Notes: generated by a model from the letters alone, not told the origin. A stretch of 64,000 bases of DNA from Bifidobacterium xylocopae (GCF_003315615.1 NZ_PDCH01000006.1:40934-104933), one strand, 5' to 3'. Numbered from the stretch's first letter, positions 25,893 to 35,286 are shown. Numbers and translations are program-made.

Positions 25893-26684
25893 CTACAGCC
25901 GTTTACGGCTGAGGATCAGGGCGCTGAAGGTGAGACAGGCTGCAGCCGCAACCAGGGAGACCAGGAAGGCGGGTGCGAGCCGGCACAGGTCCTCGTCTCC
26001 TTTCAGTAGGGGCATGCTGCCGGACAGCAGTGAAACCGGATTGTAACGTTTCACCCGGTCCAGGGTGTTGAGGGCCATGAGTGCGACCTGGACGATGACG
26101 GCTGTGAGCAGGGCTGCATGGTTGGAACGCGCCAAGGCGGATCCAAGGACAAGGGCCGCCATGAAGAAGAAGCCGAAGGCCAGCAGGGGAGCCAAGGCTG
26201 TGAGCGGGTGGGGGCCGTGGCCGTCGGGGAAGTAGTAAAGGGTGTATCCCCAGGTGATGGAAAAAGCAAGGGTGATGGAGAGCGCCCATTGGACCAGGGC
26301 TGACAGGTATTTGGCCGCGATGACCGTAGGACGGGGAAGGCCTTTGGCCACCAGGTTGACCAGGGCACCGGAGCTCACGTCATGGCTGACCATGCCGCTC
26401 AGGATGATGGCCGGCATATAGATGCCCAGCTGGGTCATCGACTTGTAGAACTGGGCCCAGGAGTCCAGGGAGTCAGGCTCGGGTATGAGCCGTGCCAGCT
26501 GCGCTCCACCAGGTGCCGACTGGAGTATGGCGGGTGTCAGCTTGGCGGCCAGTGGCCCGGCGAAGCCCAGCAGCACGAATACGGCGGCCAGGATGAGCAG
26601 ACGCTTGCTGCGCCAGGCGGTCTTTGCCTCCACGGCAAGAAGCGTCACAGTGGTCCGTGCTGTCTGTCTGATTGATGTGCTCAT
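25893..26684 (-). CDS. ABC-2 type transporter permease
   Basis: A 263-residue membrane protein with about six helices. The first follows a basic N-terminal segment (SKRLLILAAVFVLLGFAGPLA). A family-like loop SGMVSHDVSSGALVNLVAKGLPR, typical of ABC-2 permeases of the YxlG/NatB sort, precedes the next helices, and the last is FLVSLVAAAACLTFSALILS. It overlaps the ATPase gene by 4 bases (ATGA). It pairs with that ATPase and a PLDc_N protein in one operon under an XRE regulator. The cargo is unknown; antimicrobial or signal export is a family-based guess. Confidence 0.88.
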   Translation of the reverse strand: MSTSIRQTARTTVTLLAVEAKTAWRSKRLLILAAVFVLLGFAGPLAAKLTPAILQSAPGGAQLARLIPEPDSLDSWAQFYKSMTQLGIYMPAIILSGMVSHDVSSGALVNLVAKGLPRPTVIAAKYLSALVQWALSITLAFSITWGYTLYYFPDGHGPHPLTALAPLLAFGFFFMAALVLGSALARSNHAALLTAVIVQVALMALNTLDRVKRYNPVSLLSGSMPLLKGDEDLCRLAPAFLVSLVAAAACLTFSALILSRKRL

Positions 26685-27649
26685 CCCACAACCTCCATGA
26701 AAACGTCATCCAAGTTCGGGCTCACCTGTTCGAAGCTTATGGGTGTCAGGCGGGCGCTGAGCAGGATTCGCAGGACCTCTCCGGCTGCTTGTTCATAGGG
26801 TCCTGAGTAAGGCAGGTTGATTTCGCTGCCTGTTCGTCCGGCTCCCGGCCGGGGATGAAGCGTCTCCGCGTCCCTTGCATATTGGCGCGCTTGCCTCTGA
26901 AGGGCTTCTGCCGCAAGTGGCAGCGCCATTTCGGCTTGGTCGGCGCCGGCGAAACCTATGCGCAGTCTGGGCTGGGCATATGCGCTTTCCAGCGTTTCCG
27001 GACTACCCTCCTCGACCAGTCGTCCCCTGTTCAGGAAGCCCACGCGGTCGCAGAGCCTTTCCATGTCGCTCAGAATATGCGTGGAGAGAAGGACGGTCAT
27101 GCTGCCTCGCAGACCGTCCAAGAGGGTTAGGAAATCGTGCCGACCCTTCGGGTCGAGCGCGGATGTAGGTTCGTCGCAGATCAGCAGTTTTGGGCTTCCC
27201 AGCAACGCCTGGGCTATGCCAAGGCGTTGCCTCATGCCACGGGAGAAGCCACGGATCAGGCGTTTCCTTGCGGAGTGGAGGCCGACGATTCCGGTCACCT
27301 CCTGTACTTGGCCCGATATGGCGCTCGCTGGGGTGCCTGCAATGCTTCCGCATGCGCTCAGGTATTCTTCGGCGGTCAGGTAATCATAAAATGCCGGCAC
27401 GTCGGACAGGAAACCGACATGCCGATTGGCTGCCGCCGATCCGAAGTGCACCTGTTGTCCGGCGATGAGCACGGAGCCGGAGTCCGCGTGGTCCAGACCT
27501 AGAATTATGCGCATGGTGGTTGTCTTTCCTGCACCGTTAGGACCTACGAGTCCGTAGATCTCACCCGGCTCCAGTTCCAGATTGAGCCCATGCAGGACCC
27601 GTTTGCCTTGATAGTGCTTTACCAAGTCATGTATTTCCAGGGCTTTCAT
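26681..27649 (-). CDS. ABC transporter ATP-binding protein
   Basis: A 322-residue ATPase. Walker A is GLVGPNGAGKTTTMR, the signature is RGFSRGMRQRLGIAQALLG, and Walker B is KLLICDEPTSALDP with a following His switch LLSTHILSDMERLCDRVGFL. After the nucleotide-binding domain about 100 residues form the C-terminal extension common in CcmA/NatA-type subunits. The stop overlaps the permease start and its start overlaps the stop of the PLDc_N gene, so all three are translationally coupled. It energises the ABC-2 permease. Confidence 0.95.
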   Translation of the reverse strand: MKALEIHDLVKHYQGKRVLHGLNLELEPGEIYGLVGPNGAGKTTTMRIILGLDHADSGSVLIAGQQVHFGSAAANRHVGFLSDVPAFYDYLTAEEYLSACGSIAGTPASAISGQVQEVTGIVGLHSARKRLIRGFSRGMRQRLGIAQALLGSPKLLICDEPTSALDPKGRHDFLTLLDGLRGSMTVLLSTHILSDMERLCDRVGFLNRGRLVEEGSPETLESAYAQPRLRIGFAGADQAEMALPLAAEALQRQARQYARDAETLHPRPGAGRTGSEINLPYSGPYEQAAGEVLRILLSARLTPISFEQVSPNLDDVFMEVVG

Positions 27650-28011
27650 TGTCCGCTCCAGGAATCATGGGGCGCGCAGTCCGGCGTCATCTGGGCGTCC
27701 TCCTCCTCGTTGCTTGTCTGGCCCCGCTCTTGCCCGAAGAGCAAGTAAGCCAGCGGACCAAGGAACCCCAGGCAGACGATGGCGATCACCCATAAGGTCC
27801 TGCTGCCGAAGCGATAATGGTGGTGACGGAATACGTGGACCAAAGCGATGATCATGAGCGCCAGCTGCACGAGTGCCAGGGGGATCAGAATGGGGGTCAG
27901 CTGATCGACCGGCACCATCCGAGGATCGTTTTGAGCGCCCATGGCGACAGTGCAGACGGATGTGCAGGGAAAGGTGGCGGCGTTCAGCCCCAATTGTGTG
28001 ATGAATTCCAT
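27646..28011 (-). CDS. PLDc_N-domain small membrane protein (YxlE-like)
   Basis: A 121-residue protein with two membrane helices: ILIPLALVQLALMIIALVHV and RTLWVIAIVCLGFLGPLAYL. The second ends in YLLFGQERG, the hallmark of the phospholipase D N-terminal (PLDc_N) membrane segment. The first 25 residues are weakly conserved, so the start is uncertain; an in-frame ATG at residue 24 or 32 is possible. It lies between an XRE regulator (4 bases upstream) and an ABC ATPase (overlap). The order matches yxlE-yxlF-yxlG of Bacillus subtilis, where YxlE modulates a sigma factor; whether this one is regulatory is unknown. Confidence 0.8.
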   Translation of the reverse strand: MEFITQLGLNAATFPCTSVCTVAMGAQNDPRMVPVDQLTPILIPLALVQLALMIIALVHVFRHHHYRFGSRTLWVIAIVCLGFLGPLAYLLFGQERGQTSNEEEDAQMTPDCAPHDSWSGQ

Positions 28012-28015
28012 GGTT

Positions 28016-29224
28016 TTACCTTTTCATTGTCTTAAGTTGTGCCGCCAGCGGGGCGAATGGTTCGGTCTGCAGGAGACCGCCCAACTGGGGGTGCCGGAAG
28101 GGTAACAGGCTCATGTTCTGCTCATAGAGACCGCTCAGGCGGGGAGCGGGCGCATCAACACCGATGGTCTCGAGCCAATGGTCGATGCGGCTGAAGTATT
28201 CGTCGCCATGCCTGGTGATTGGGAATGCCGCCGTAGCCAGCAGGTCGGCATAGGCTTGCAGCGCCTGACGAGCTCCATCGGTCACGCCTAAGTCGGCATA
28301 GGCACAGGCAAGGGAGAGCCGGAAATTGAGGACGATCACCGGGCTCAGGTCCTCCAGGCGGAATGTCGTGATGAGGGCTTCCCCTCGTTCTGCGGTGGCG
28401 ATGACCGCAGTCGACGAGGACCGTATGAGCGGCAGGTAGGAGGCCAATTGGCTGACCAGAACCGTGGCGTATTGGAATATCGATGCTTGTGTGGTTTCCA
28501 ACGCGTCCTCCGTCCGCCCCAGCTGTTGCTGGGCGCTGGCTATCAGTGTCTCGCCGGGGAAGAGCTCATCCATGTGTTCGCCAAGCAGCTTGAGCACATC
28601 TTGGGGGCGGCGCAAGAGCAGCAGGCAGTAGGCCTCGTTCTTATTGGCCCTGTCGATCAGTTTGGCGTCGCTGCTCAGTTCGCGTACCCGCGCGAAGAGC
28701 TCGCGGGCCCTCTCCAGGTAGATTCGGTCATGGTCCATCGTGTGTGGGCCTGGTAGCAGGTCGTAGTGGTTGAGCACAAAGATTCCCATGCTCAACAGGA
28801 GGATGGGGCTGGAGTAATAACGTTTGATCAGTGCCTGGACCGAGGTCCACACTTTCCGCGCGCTCTCGGGGGTAGGGGCGGCTGATTGTTCTTGCCGGCT
28901 GTCGGCTTTGCCGCCCGCCTGGTCGACCCGGTCATTGCTTGCCCCGCCAAGGGTCCGCGCCAGATTGGCGTAGATGGAGTGTGCTTGCTCTTCGCTCAGC
29001 TGGGCTTCATAGCCCAGGAGCTGGTCGATGCTCACGTTGAAGTAGGAGGCCAGTAAGGGCAGCGAGGAGATGTCCGGCAGGTTCAAGCCGTTCTCCCACT
29101 TGGAGATGGCTACTTTGCTTACGCCGACGAATTCGCCGACCTCCTGCTGGGTGCTGCCGCGCTCCTTGCGCAAGCGGAACAGGGTTTGTCCGAGGTTCAA
29201 TGGTTTGTCATATGAGGTTTTCAT
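28016..29224 (-). CDS. XRE-family transcriptional regulator with C-terminal helical repeat domain
   Basis: A 402-residue protein. An N-terminal helix-turn-helix (LGQTLFRLRKERGSTQQEV and KVAISKWENGLNLPDISSL) is followed by about 330 residues of alpha-helical sequence resembling TPR repeats, including AHSIYANLARTLGG and ERARELFARVREL. The long sensor domain fits Rgg/PlcR-type regulators that bind peptides, but no peptide gene is seen next to it. It is probably the first gene of a four-gene operon with PLDc_N, ATPase and permease. A TAGCAT hexamer ends 7 bases before the ATG and no Shine-Dalgarno is visible, so translation is possibly leaderless. Confidence 0.85.
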   Translation of the reverse strand: MKTSYDKPLNLGQTLFRLRKERGSTQQEVGEFVGVSKVAISKWENGLNLPDISSLPLLASYFNVSIDQLLGYEAQLSEEQAHSIYANLARTLGGASNDRVDQAGGKADSRQEQSAAPTPESARKVWTSVQALIKRYYSSPILLLSMGIFVLNHYDLLPGPHTMDHDRIYLERARELFARVRELSSDAKLIDRANKNEAYCLLLLRRPQDVLKLLGEHMDELFPGETLIASAQQQLGRTEDALETTQASIFQYATVLVSQLASYLPLIRSSSTAVIATAERGEALITTFRLEDLSPVIVLNFRLSLACAYADLGVTDGARQALQAYADLLATAAFPITRHGDEYFSRIDHWLETIGVDAPAPRLSGLYEQNMSLLPFRHPQLGGLLQTEPFAPLAAQLKTMKR

Positions 29225-29231
29225 ACGGCTT

Positions 29232-29237
29232 ATGCTA
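29232..29237 (-). promoter_or_regulatory. Putative -10 (TAGCAT) of the XRE/ABC operon
   Basis: On the minus strand TAGCAT lies 7 bases before the regulator ATG. It would give a leaderless or nearly leaderless transcript. No -35 was identified. Confidence 0.45.
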
Positions 29238-29370
29238 AGAGCGACCAGTGTGCCCGGCCTGCGTGTCGCGGTTTATTCTCGGGTGGTTCTGTAAACCTCT
29301 TGGAAACCTGGCGAGGTGAGGATGCCCGCCGCCAGGACGGGCCGCGGCCGGTTGTGTGCTGGGTCGGATG

Positions 29371-30078
29371 CTAGAGGGGTTGGTACAAGGCGGTCAGACC
29401 TTGGTCCTGGGCACTTAGCCGTCCATTGAACGAGTTTCTGAGACTGGCCTTGAAGGTCGCCACCTCCGGTGCTGGCAGAGCGATGGTGAGCGAAACGCGG
29501 TCGGTGAAGGTTTCGTCGTCCACGCGTCCCTGGCAACGCTCGACCAGTCGTCTGAGGCGCTCGTAGCGGGGGTAATCCGCTTGCACGAGCAGGCGGCAGG
29601 CCGGTACGATCCGCGCTTTCGTGGCCCTGCTGAGCGCAGCCGAAGCGGCCGATGAGTAGGCACGTATAAGCCCGCCGGAGCCCAGAAGGGTCCCTCCGAA
29701 GTAGCGGGTCACCGTCACGATGCAGTCGGTCATGTCGTTGCGCCGCAGGACTTCCAATATCGGCTTGCCTGCTGTTCCCGATGGCTCACCGTCATCGCTC
29801 ATGTGCTCGGACAGGGTACCTGCACCTATGCCGGCGGGGGAGCCTTCGCCCACGCCGGTCACGGCTTTGCCTTTGCCGGTCAAGGCTGCCGCATCACCGC
29901 CCCAGATCGCACAGTGGCATACGTGCCGGGCCTTGGGGTCGTGCTCGCGTCGTGCAGCGATGAATTCGAGTGCTTCGGCCTCCCCGCTCACATGGCAGGC
30001 CGCCCCGATGAAAACCGACTTACGGTCCTCGATCTCACCGACCGCGGGTTTCCCGGGCGGGTCCAGCACTGTTTGCAT
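29371..30078 (-). CDS. YigZ/IMPACT-family protein
   Basis: A 235-residue protein with the family signature MSDDGEPSGTAGKPILEVL and IVTVTRYFGGTLLGSGGLIR. The N-terminal segment DRKSVFIGAACHVSGEAEA and the H-x-C-H region (ARHVCHCAIWG) are also conserved. The C-terminal domain from about residue 150 is DUF1949-like. YigZ homologues have been linked to translational stress (IMPACT/YIH1 bind GCN1), but the bacterial function is not settled. AGGAGA lies just before the ATG. It is divergent from the repeat protein. Confidence 0.92.
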   Translation of the reverse strand: MQTVLDPPGKPAVGEIEDRKSVFIGAACHVSGEAEALEFIAARREHDPKARHVCHCAIWGGDAAALTGKGKAVTGVGEGSPAGIGAGTLSEHMSDDGEPSGTAGKPILEVLRRNDMTDCIVTVTRYFGGTLLGSGGLIRAYSSAASAALSRATKARIVPACRLLVQADYPRYERLRRLVERCQGRVDDETFTDRVSLTIALPAPEVATFKASLRNSFNGRLSAQDQGLTALYQPL

Positions 30079-30276
30079 CCCGTCTCCTGCCGGTTTGAGA
30101 ACGTTCGCACCAATCCTATCCAGTGTAGGACTTCTCAGGAAAGGCGGGGGCTGGAAGATCCCGCCGACACGTCAATGGTCGTTCCCGCCCCGGCAGGGGG
30201 GGGTGCTATCGGGCCCAGGGCACCCGTCTGGTGGAGTTGGGCCGGGAAATCGAATGGTTTGCTTATGCTGGTTGCC

Positions 30277-30900
30277 ATGAGCGATTCGGAGAACGGGCAG
30301 CGGGGTCAAGGCCATCCTGGGGAGGTTCTGACCGTCTCCTACGAACGGTTGCGTCACTCCGAGGATGCAGCGGAACTGAGTAGGTTGGCGCGTCAACCCC
30401 TGCCTGACCGGGCGGACCAGGCTGCCTTCTCGCGCGCCACGGCACTGCTTGAGGCTGTGGCCGGCAACCTGCACACGCCGGTCGAGGACCGGGTGTTCCT
30501 GGCTGAGACCATGCCCTTCCCGAACATTCTGGTCAAACTCTCCCAGGACCCGGACCCACAGGTGCGCCGGGCCGTGGCCGCCAACAAAGACGACAAGAAC
30601 TGGCTGGCCGGTCTCCTGACCAAGGATTCGGACGGCGGCGTGCGTGCGGCGGCCCTGACCAATCCCATGACCTCCTGGAAAATGCGGCTGGAAGGGGCCC
30701 AGAACGGGGATACGGATCCGGAGACCCTGGATTTCCTGGCGCAGCTGGGGATAAGCGTGGAGCCCGATGCGCCCGGTGTGCTGGCCACGATGGTGCGCCG
30801 TGCGGTGGCTGTGAATCCGTCGACCGCTGCCGGGACTATCGAGCGGCTCAAGTCGGATCCGGAGGCCCATGTGGCCAAGGCGGCCGCTTCCCGCGGGTAG
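30277..30900 (+). CDS. Leucine-rich-variant (LRV)/HEAT-like repeat protein
   Basis: A 207-residue protein made of short helical repeats. Clear units are KLSQDPDPQVRRAVAANK, LLTKDSDGGVRAAALTNP and MVRRAVAVNPSTA, which match LRV-type repeats. The N-terminal 40 residues are polar. No signal peptide is seen; it is likely a cytoplasmic protein-binding solenoid. The start is uncertain: ATG 30265 (4 residues longer) is an alternative and neither has a good ribosome site; a TATGCT at 30264-30269 might be the -10 of a leaderless message. Its repeats resemble the C-terminal module of the FHA protein at 3.2 kb. Confidence 0.78.
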   Translation: MSDSENGQRGQGHPGEVLTVSYERLRHSEDAAELSRLARQPLPDRADQAAFSRATALLEAVAGNLHTPVEDRVFLAETMPFPNILVKLSQDPDPQVRRAVAANKDDKNWLAGLLTKDSDGGVRAAALTNPMTSWKMRLEGAQNGDTDPETLDFLAQLGISVEPDAPGVLATMVRRAVAVNPSTAAGTIERLKSDPEAHVAKAAASRG

Positions 30901-30956
30901 GGGGCATCAGGTGGGGTGCGGCGTTTGGGGGAAGTCGACGCGCTGTTCCCCTGGGG

Positions 30957-30986
30957 TTTGTGCCAAGTCTAGGCCCGGGCTACAAT
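30957..30986 (+). promoter_or_regulatory. Candidate promoter of rplM-rpsI
   Basis: TTTGTG (30957-30962), an 18-base spacer and TACAAT (30981-30986) precede a 156-base untranslated leader. The leader holds inverted repeats but no recognised riboswitch. Confidence 0.5.
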
Positions 30987-31142
30987 GGGGTTTTGTTGTG
31001 TTTCCCTCAGGGGTCCTCAAAGCGCTTTTCCCACTCGCCGTCTAGGACTTGCAGGGAGCCCACGGATAATGCGGTTTGCCGCACGTTGCCTTAACAGCGT
31101 GTCGGGGAGCCCGAAACACAATGCAAGGAAAAGGTTGAAACT

Positions 31143-31592
31143 GTGAAAACGTTCACCCCAAAGCCGGCTGACTTGAGTCATGACTGGTACGTCGTCGATG
31201 CCACCGATATGGTGCTCGGCCGCTTGGCCGCCCAGGTCGCGATCCTGCTGCGCGGTAAGAACAAGCCCACGTTCGCGCCCCATGCCGACTCCGGCAACCA
31301 CGTGATCGTCATCAACGCGTCCAAGGTGGCCCTGACCGGCAACAAGGACAGCAAGGTCCTGTACACACACTCCGGCCGCCCCGGCGGCCTGCGTCGCGAC
31401 TCCTACGGCGAGCTCATGCAGCACAACCCCGAGCGGATCATCACGACCGCCGTCAAGGGGATGCTGCCCAAGAACAAGCTGGCCCGGGTCCAGATGACCC
31501 GCCTGCACGTCTATGCGGGCGAGGACCACAAGCACCAGAGCCAGAAGCCTACCGAGTTCAAGATCGCTCGGGTCTCGCAGCAGGCTAAGTAG
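31143..31592 (+). CDS. rplM: 50S ribosomal protein L13
   Basis: A 149-residue L13 with the signatures [36 protein letters not shown] and [19 protein letters not shown]. It binds 23S rRNA early in 50S assembly. The GTG start has AAGGAAAAGG about 8-10 bases upstream. It forms the conserved rplM-rpsI operon, with rpsI 20 bases downstream. Confidence 0.98.
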   Translation: MKTFTPKPADLSHDWYVVDATDMVLGRLAAQVAILLRGKNKPTFAPHADSGNHVIVINASKVALTGNKDSKVLYTHSGRPGGLRRDSYGELMQHNPERIITTAVKGMLPKNKLARVQMTRLHVYAGEDHKHQSQKPTEFKIARVSQQAK

Positions 31593-31612
31593 AACCGAAG
31601 GGAACGATAACT

Positions 31613-32098
31613 ATGGCTGATAACAACAACAGCTCCGCGGTTCTTGAGGCTGAGCAGACCGCGTACACCTCCGAGACCAACTCCGGTGCAGGTACCGGCA
31701 CCTCCGCGATAGCTCCGGGCTACGGCACCGGTCGTCGCAAGGAGGCAGTCGCCCGGGTCCGTCTGGTTCCCGGCGAGGGCAAGTGGTCCATCAACGGCCA
31801 CAGCCTGGAGGAGTACTTCCCCTCCAAGCTGCATCAGCGTGAGGTCAATTCGCCGATCGTGCTCCTTAAGCTCGAGGGCAAGTTCGATGTCAAGGTCCTG
31901 GTGGACGGCGGCGGTGTGACCGGCCAGGCCGGTGCGGTGCGTCTGGGTGTGGCCCGCGCGCTGAACGCCATCGACCGTGATGCCAATCGCGCAGCGCTCA
32001 AGAAGGCCGGCTTCCTGACCCGTGACGCCCGCGTCGTCGAGCGCAAGAAGGCCGGTCTGCACAAGGCCCGCCGCGCTCCCCAGTTCTCGAAGCGTTAA
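31613..32098 (+). CDS. rpsI: 30S ribosomal protein S9
   Basis: A 161-residue S9 with a poorly conserved 37-residue N-terminal extension (Asn/Ala/Thr-rich). The core begins [20 protein letters not shown] and ends in RRAPQFSKR, whose terminal Lys-Arg contacts the P-site tRNA anticodon. AAGGGAACG precedes the ATG. A terminator follows closely. Confidence 0.98.
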   Translation: MADNNNSSAVLEAEQTAYTSETNSGAGTGTSAIAPGYGTGRRKEAVARVRLVPGEGKWSINGHSLEEYFPSKLHQREVNSPIVLLKLEGKFDVKVLVDGGGVTGQAGAVRLGVARALNAIDRDANRAALKKAGFLTRDARVVERKKAGLHKARRAPQFSKR

Positions 32099-32127
32099 CG
32101 CCAAGGGCTCTTCGGCTTCAAGCAACA

Positions 32128-32166
32128 CCCCCGCTCGTCCGGTTACCCGGACCCGTGGGGGCTTTT
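32128..32166 (+). terminator. Rho-independent terminator after rpsI
   Basis: CCCCC and TCCGG blocks pair with CCGGA and GGGGG around a TTAC loop, with an imperfect middle of the stem. CTTTT follows at 32162-32166. Confidence 0.85.
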
Positions 32167-32421
32167 GCTATTCCAAAGCGTCCAAGCCGTGGCCCTGTGG
32201 GCAAAGGTGCATGCCGGTCGAGCATGGACGGGCATGCATGCGGGTGGTAGGCAGGACCTATCGGCCCTTGGTCCAGTTACCATGTTTGCAGGAACTCAAG
32301 TGGACGAGAAAACTCACATTCTGTGTTTGAAACCGAACATGATCCGCCGGATTTCAAGCAGTGACACGCCGCAAACCGCACGAAACCCGTTCGAGTGGCC
32401 CAGGGCGGTCGTATCCGCTAC

Positions 32422-32441
32422 ATTGTGATTCTGGTCACAAT
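32422..32441 (+). promoter_or_regulatory. Rex operator upstream of adhE
   Basis: ATTGTGA, a 6-base spacer TTCTGG and TCACAAT form a perfect 7-bp inverted repeat that matches the Rex consensus TTGTGA-N6-TCACAA. Rex is the NADH/NAD+ sensing repressor of fermentation genes. The site is about 100 bases before the adhE start. The 443-base gap from rpsI to adhE holds only the rpsI terminator and this operator; a promoter could not be fixed. Confidence 0.93.
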
Positions 32442-32541
32442 ACGTTGGCCAAGTTGTGTACAGGACAGACAAGGGCGCCGCATCCTTAGGGGAATGTGCC
32501 CTTGGATGAGGTGCCGGGCCAGACCGTCATAAGGAGGGGCT

Positions 32542-35277
32542 GTGGTTTCGGCACGTAAGTCATCGACGAAGATCCGGGAGAAGACGGAGGCGCCTGGCGC
32601 CCAAAACGAGGTGGACGCCTTGGTGTCCAGGGCCCAGGTCGCTTTGAAGGAGTTCGAGAAGCTCGATCAGGAGCAGGTGGATCGGATTGTAGCCAAGGCC
32701 TCGATCGCAGCGCTCAACAAGCACCTGGAGCTGGCGCGGATGGCCGTCGAGGAGACGGGCCGCGGGTTGGTGGAGGACAAGGCGACCAAGAACATCTTCG
32801 CCTGTGAACATGTGACCAATCACCTGGCCCATCAGCGCACGGTCGGTGTCATCAGTGAATCGGACGTGGATGGAATCGTCGAGGTGGCCGAGCCCGTGGG
32901 TGTGGTGGCCGGCGTGACTCCGGTGACCAATCCCACCTCGACCGCGATATTCAAGTCGCTGATTGCCTTGAAGACACGCTGCCCGATTGTGTTCGGCTTT
33001 CACCCCTTCGCCCAGCGGTGCTCGGTTGCCGCCGCGAGGATCGTGCGTGACGCGGCGATCGAGGCGGGGGCCCCGGCAGACTGCATCCAGTGGATCGAGC
33101 ACCCGTCCGTGGACGCCACCGGTGCGTTGATGAAGCACCCTGGGGTGGCCACCATCCTGGCCACGGGCGGCCCCGGCATGGTCAAAGCCGCATATTCCTC
33201 CGGTAAGCCGGCCCTGGGTGTCGGAGCCGGCAATGCGCCCGCGTATGTGGACAAGGCGGTGAGTGTGCCCCGCGCCGTCAATGATCTGATCCTGTCCAAG
33301 CACTTCGACTATGGCATGATCTGTGCCACCGAGCAGGCCATCATCGCCCATCAGGACATATACGACCGCCTCGTGGCGGAGATGAAGCGCCGGAAGGCAT
33401 ACTTCGTCAACGAACGCGAAAAGGCCCTGCTCGAGCGGTACATGTTCGGAGTGACCTCATACCCGGGCAAGGATGCCCCCGCCCCCAGGCTCAACTCGAT
33501 GGTGCCGGGAAAATCACCCCAGTACATCGCCAAGGAGGCCGGCTTCGAGATTCCCGAAGACGCCACCATCATCGCGGCCGAATGCAAGGAAGTCGGCGAG
33601 ATGGAGCCGCTGACCATGGAGAAGCTGGCGCCGGTCCAGGCGGTGCTCAAGGCCACAGGCAAGGATGAGGCCTTCGACATGTGCGAGAGGATGCTGGTGC
33701 ACGGAGCCGGACATACCGCCGCCATCCATACCGACGATGAGACCCTGGTGCGTGAGTACGGCATCAGGATGCATGCCTGTCGCATCATCTGGAACCAGCC
33801 CTCGTCCCTGGGCGGCATCGGTGACATCTACAATTCGATCGCCCCTTCGCTGACCCTGGGCTGCGGCTCATACGGCGGCAACTCGGTCTCGGGCAACGTC
33901 CAGGCCGTCAACCTGATCAATGTCAAGCGGATCGCGCGGAGGAACAACAACATGCAGTGGTTCAAGCTGCCGCCCAAGACCTACTTCGAGCCGAATGCGG
34001 TCAAGTACCTGCGCGACATGTTCGGCATCCGTCGGGCGGTCATCGTGTGCGACAAGGTCATGGAGCAGCTGGGCATCGTTGACAAGATCATCGATCAGCT
34101 GCGGGCCCGCTCCGAGCCGGTCACTTTCCGCACAATCGATTACGTCGAGCCGGAGCCCTCCGTGGAGACGGTGGAGCGTGGCGCCTCAATGATGCGTGAC
34201 GAATTCAAGCCCGACACCATCATCGCGGTGGGTGGGGGCTCGCCCATGGATGCAGCGAAGATCATGTGGCTCCTGTATGAGCACCCTGAGATTTCGTTCG
34301 CGGACGTCCGTGAGAAGTTCTTCGACATCCGCAAGCGCGCTTTCAAGATTCCCCCGCTGGGTTCAAAGGCCAAGCTGGTGTGCATTCCCACCTCCTCGGG
34401 CACCGGATCGGAGGTGACGCCCTTCGCGGTGATCACCGACCATAAGACCGGCTACAAATATCCTGTCACTGATTACGCCCTGACGCCATCGGTGGCGATT
34501 GTGGATCCGGTGCTGGCCCGGACTCAGCCTCGGGCGCTCGCCTGTGACTCCGGGTTCGATGCCCTGACCCATGCCACAGAGTCCTTCGTCTCCGTCTATG
34601 CGAATGATTACACCGATGCCATGGCGCTGCATGCGGCCAAGCTCATCTGGGACAACCTGTCGACTGCGGTCAACGCCCAGCCAGGTCGTGAGCGCACGAA
34701 GGCGCAGGAGAAGATGCACAACGCAGGCACCATGGCCGGCATGGCATTCGGCTCGGCCTTCCTGGGTATGTGCCACGGCATGGCTCATACGATCGGGGCC
34801 TTGTGCCGGCTTGCCCACGGCCGCACCAACTCGATCCTGCTGCCGTATGTGGTGCGTTACAACGGGCAGGTGCCGCAGGAGTCCACGTCATGGCCCAAGT
34901 ACAGCCAGTATACGGCGGCTGAGCGCTACCAGGAGCTGGCGCATGAGCTGGGCATCGAGTCCTCCAGCCCGCAGGAGGGTGTGGAGAAGTACGCCCAGGC
35001 ACTGGAGGATTACCGCGACAACAAGCTCGGTATGGAGTCCTCCTTCCAGGCCGCCGGAGTGGACGAGGACTATTTCTGGAGTGTGCTCGACCAAATCGGG
35101 ATGCGCGCCTACGAGGACCAGTGCACCCCGGCCAACCCGCGTGTCCCGCAGATCGAGGATATGAAGGATATCGCCATCGCAGCCTACTACGGCGTTTCCC
35201 AGGAGGAGGGCCACGCCCGCCGTGTCGCCCGTGAAGGCAAGGCCGCCACCGAAGAGGCGTCGCAACGGGTGGATTGA
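32542..35277 (+). CDS. adhE: Bifunctional acetaldehyde-CoA / alcohol dehydrogenase
   Basis: A 911-residue fusion enzyme. The N-terminal half is an acylating aldehyde dehydrogenase with catalytic Cys261 in DYGMICATEQAI and the NAD segment VVAGVTPVTNPTST. The C-terminal half is an iron-dependent alcohol dehydrogenase with GGGSPMDAAK, CDSGFDALTHATESFVS and the metal-binding HGMAHTIGA and HGRTNSILLP regions. It converts acetyl-CoA to ethanol with two NADH, regenerating NAD+ in fermentation. The length and GTG start (AAGGAGGGG just upstream) fit the family. It is monocistronic, with a hairpin after the stop and a Rex operator upstream. Confidence 0.98.
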   Translation: MVSARKSSTKIREKTEAPGAQNEVDALVSRAQVALKEFEKLDQEQVDRIVAKASIAALNKHLELARMAVEETGRGLVEDKATKNIFACEHVTNHLAHQRTVGVISESDVDGIVEVAEPVGVVAGVTPVTNPTSTAIFKSLIALKTRCPIVFGFHPFAQRCSVAAARIVRDAAIEAGAPADCIQWIEHPSVDATGALMKHPGVATILATGGPGMVKAAYSSGKPALGVGAGNAPAYVDKAVSVPRAVNDLILSKHFDYGMICATEQAIIAHQDIYDRLVAEMKRRKAYFVNEREKALLERYMFGVTSYPGKDAPAPRLNSMVPGKSPQYIAKEAGFEIPEDATIIAAECKEVGEMEPLTMEKLAPVQAVLKATGKDEAFDMCERMLVHGAGHTAAIHTDDETLVREYGIRMHACRIIWNQPSSLGGIGDIYNSIAPSLTLGCGSYGGNSVSGNVQAVNLINVKRIARRNNNMQWFKLPPKTYFEPNAVKYLRDMFGIRRAVIVCDKVMEQLGIVDKIIDQLRARSEPVTFRTIDYVEPEPSVETVERGASMMRDEFKPDTIIAVGGGSPMDAAKIMWLLYEHPEISFADVREKFFDIRKRAFKIPPLGSKAKLVCIPTSSGTGSEVTPFAVITDHKTGYKYPVTDYALTPSVAIVDPVLARTQPRALACDSGFDALTHATESFVSVYANDYTDAMALHAAKLIWDNLSTAVNAQPGRERTKAQEKMHNAGTMAGMAFGSAFLGMCHGMAHTIGALCRLAHGRTNSILLPYVVRYNGQVPQESTSWPKYSQYTAAERYQELAHELGIESSSPQEGVEKYAQALEDYRDNKLGMESSFQAAGVDEDYFWSVLDQIGMRAYEDQCTPANPRVPQIEDMKDIAIAAYYGVSQEEGHARRVAREGKAATEEASQRVD

Positions 35278-35286
35278 GGGAGCGAA

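Noticed and set aside
30196..30203. G8 run between the YigZ gene and the repeat protein as a phase-variation switch
   Set aside because: It is only eight bases and intergenic, with no evidence that it changes a frame or a promoter spacing.
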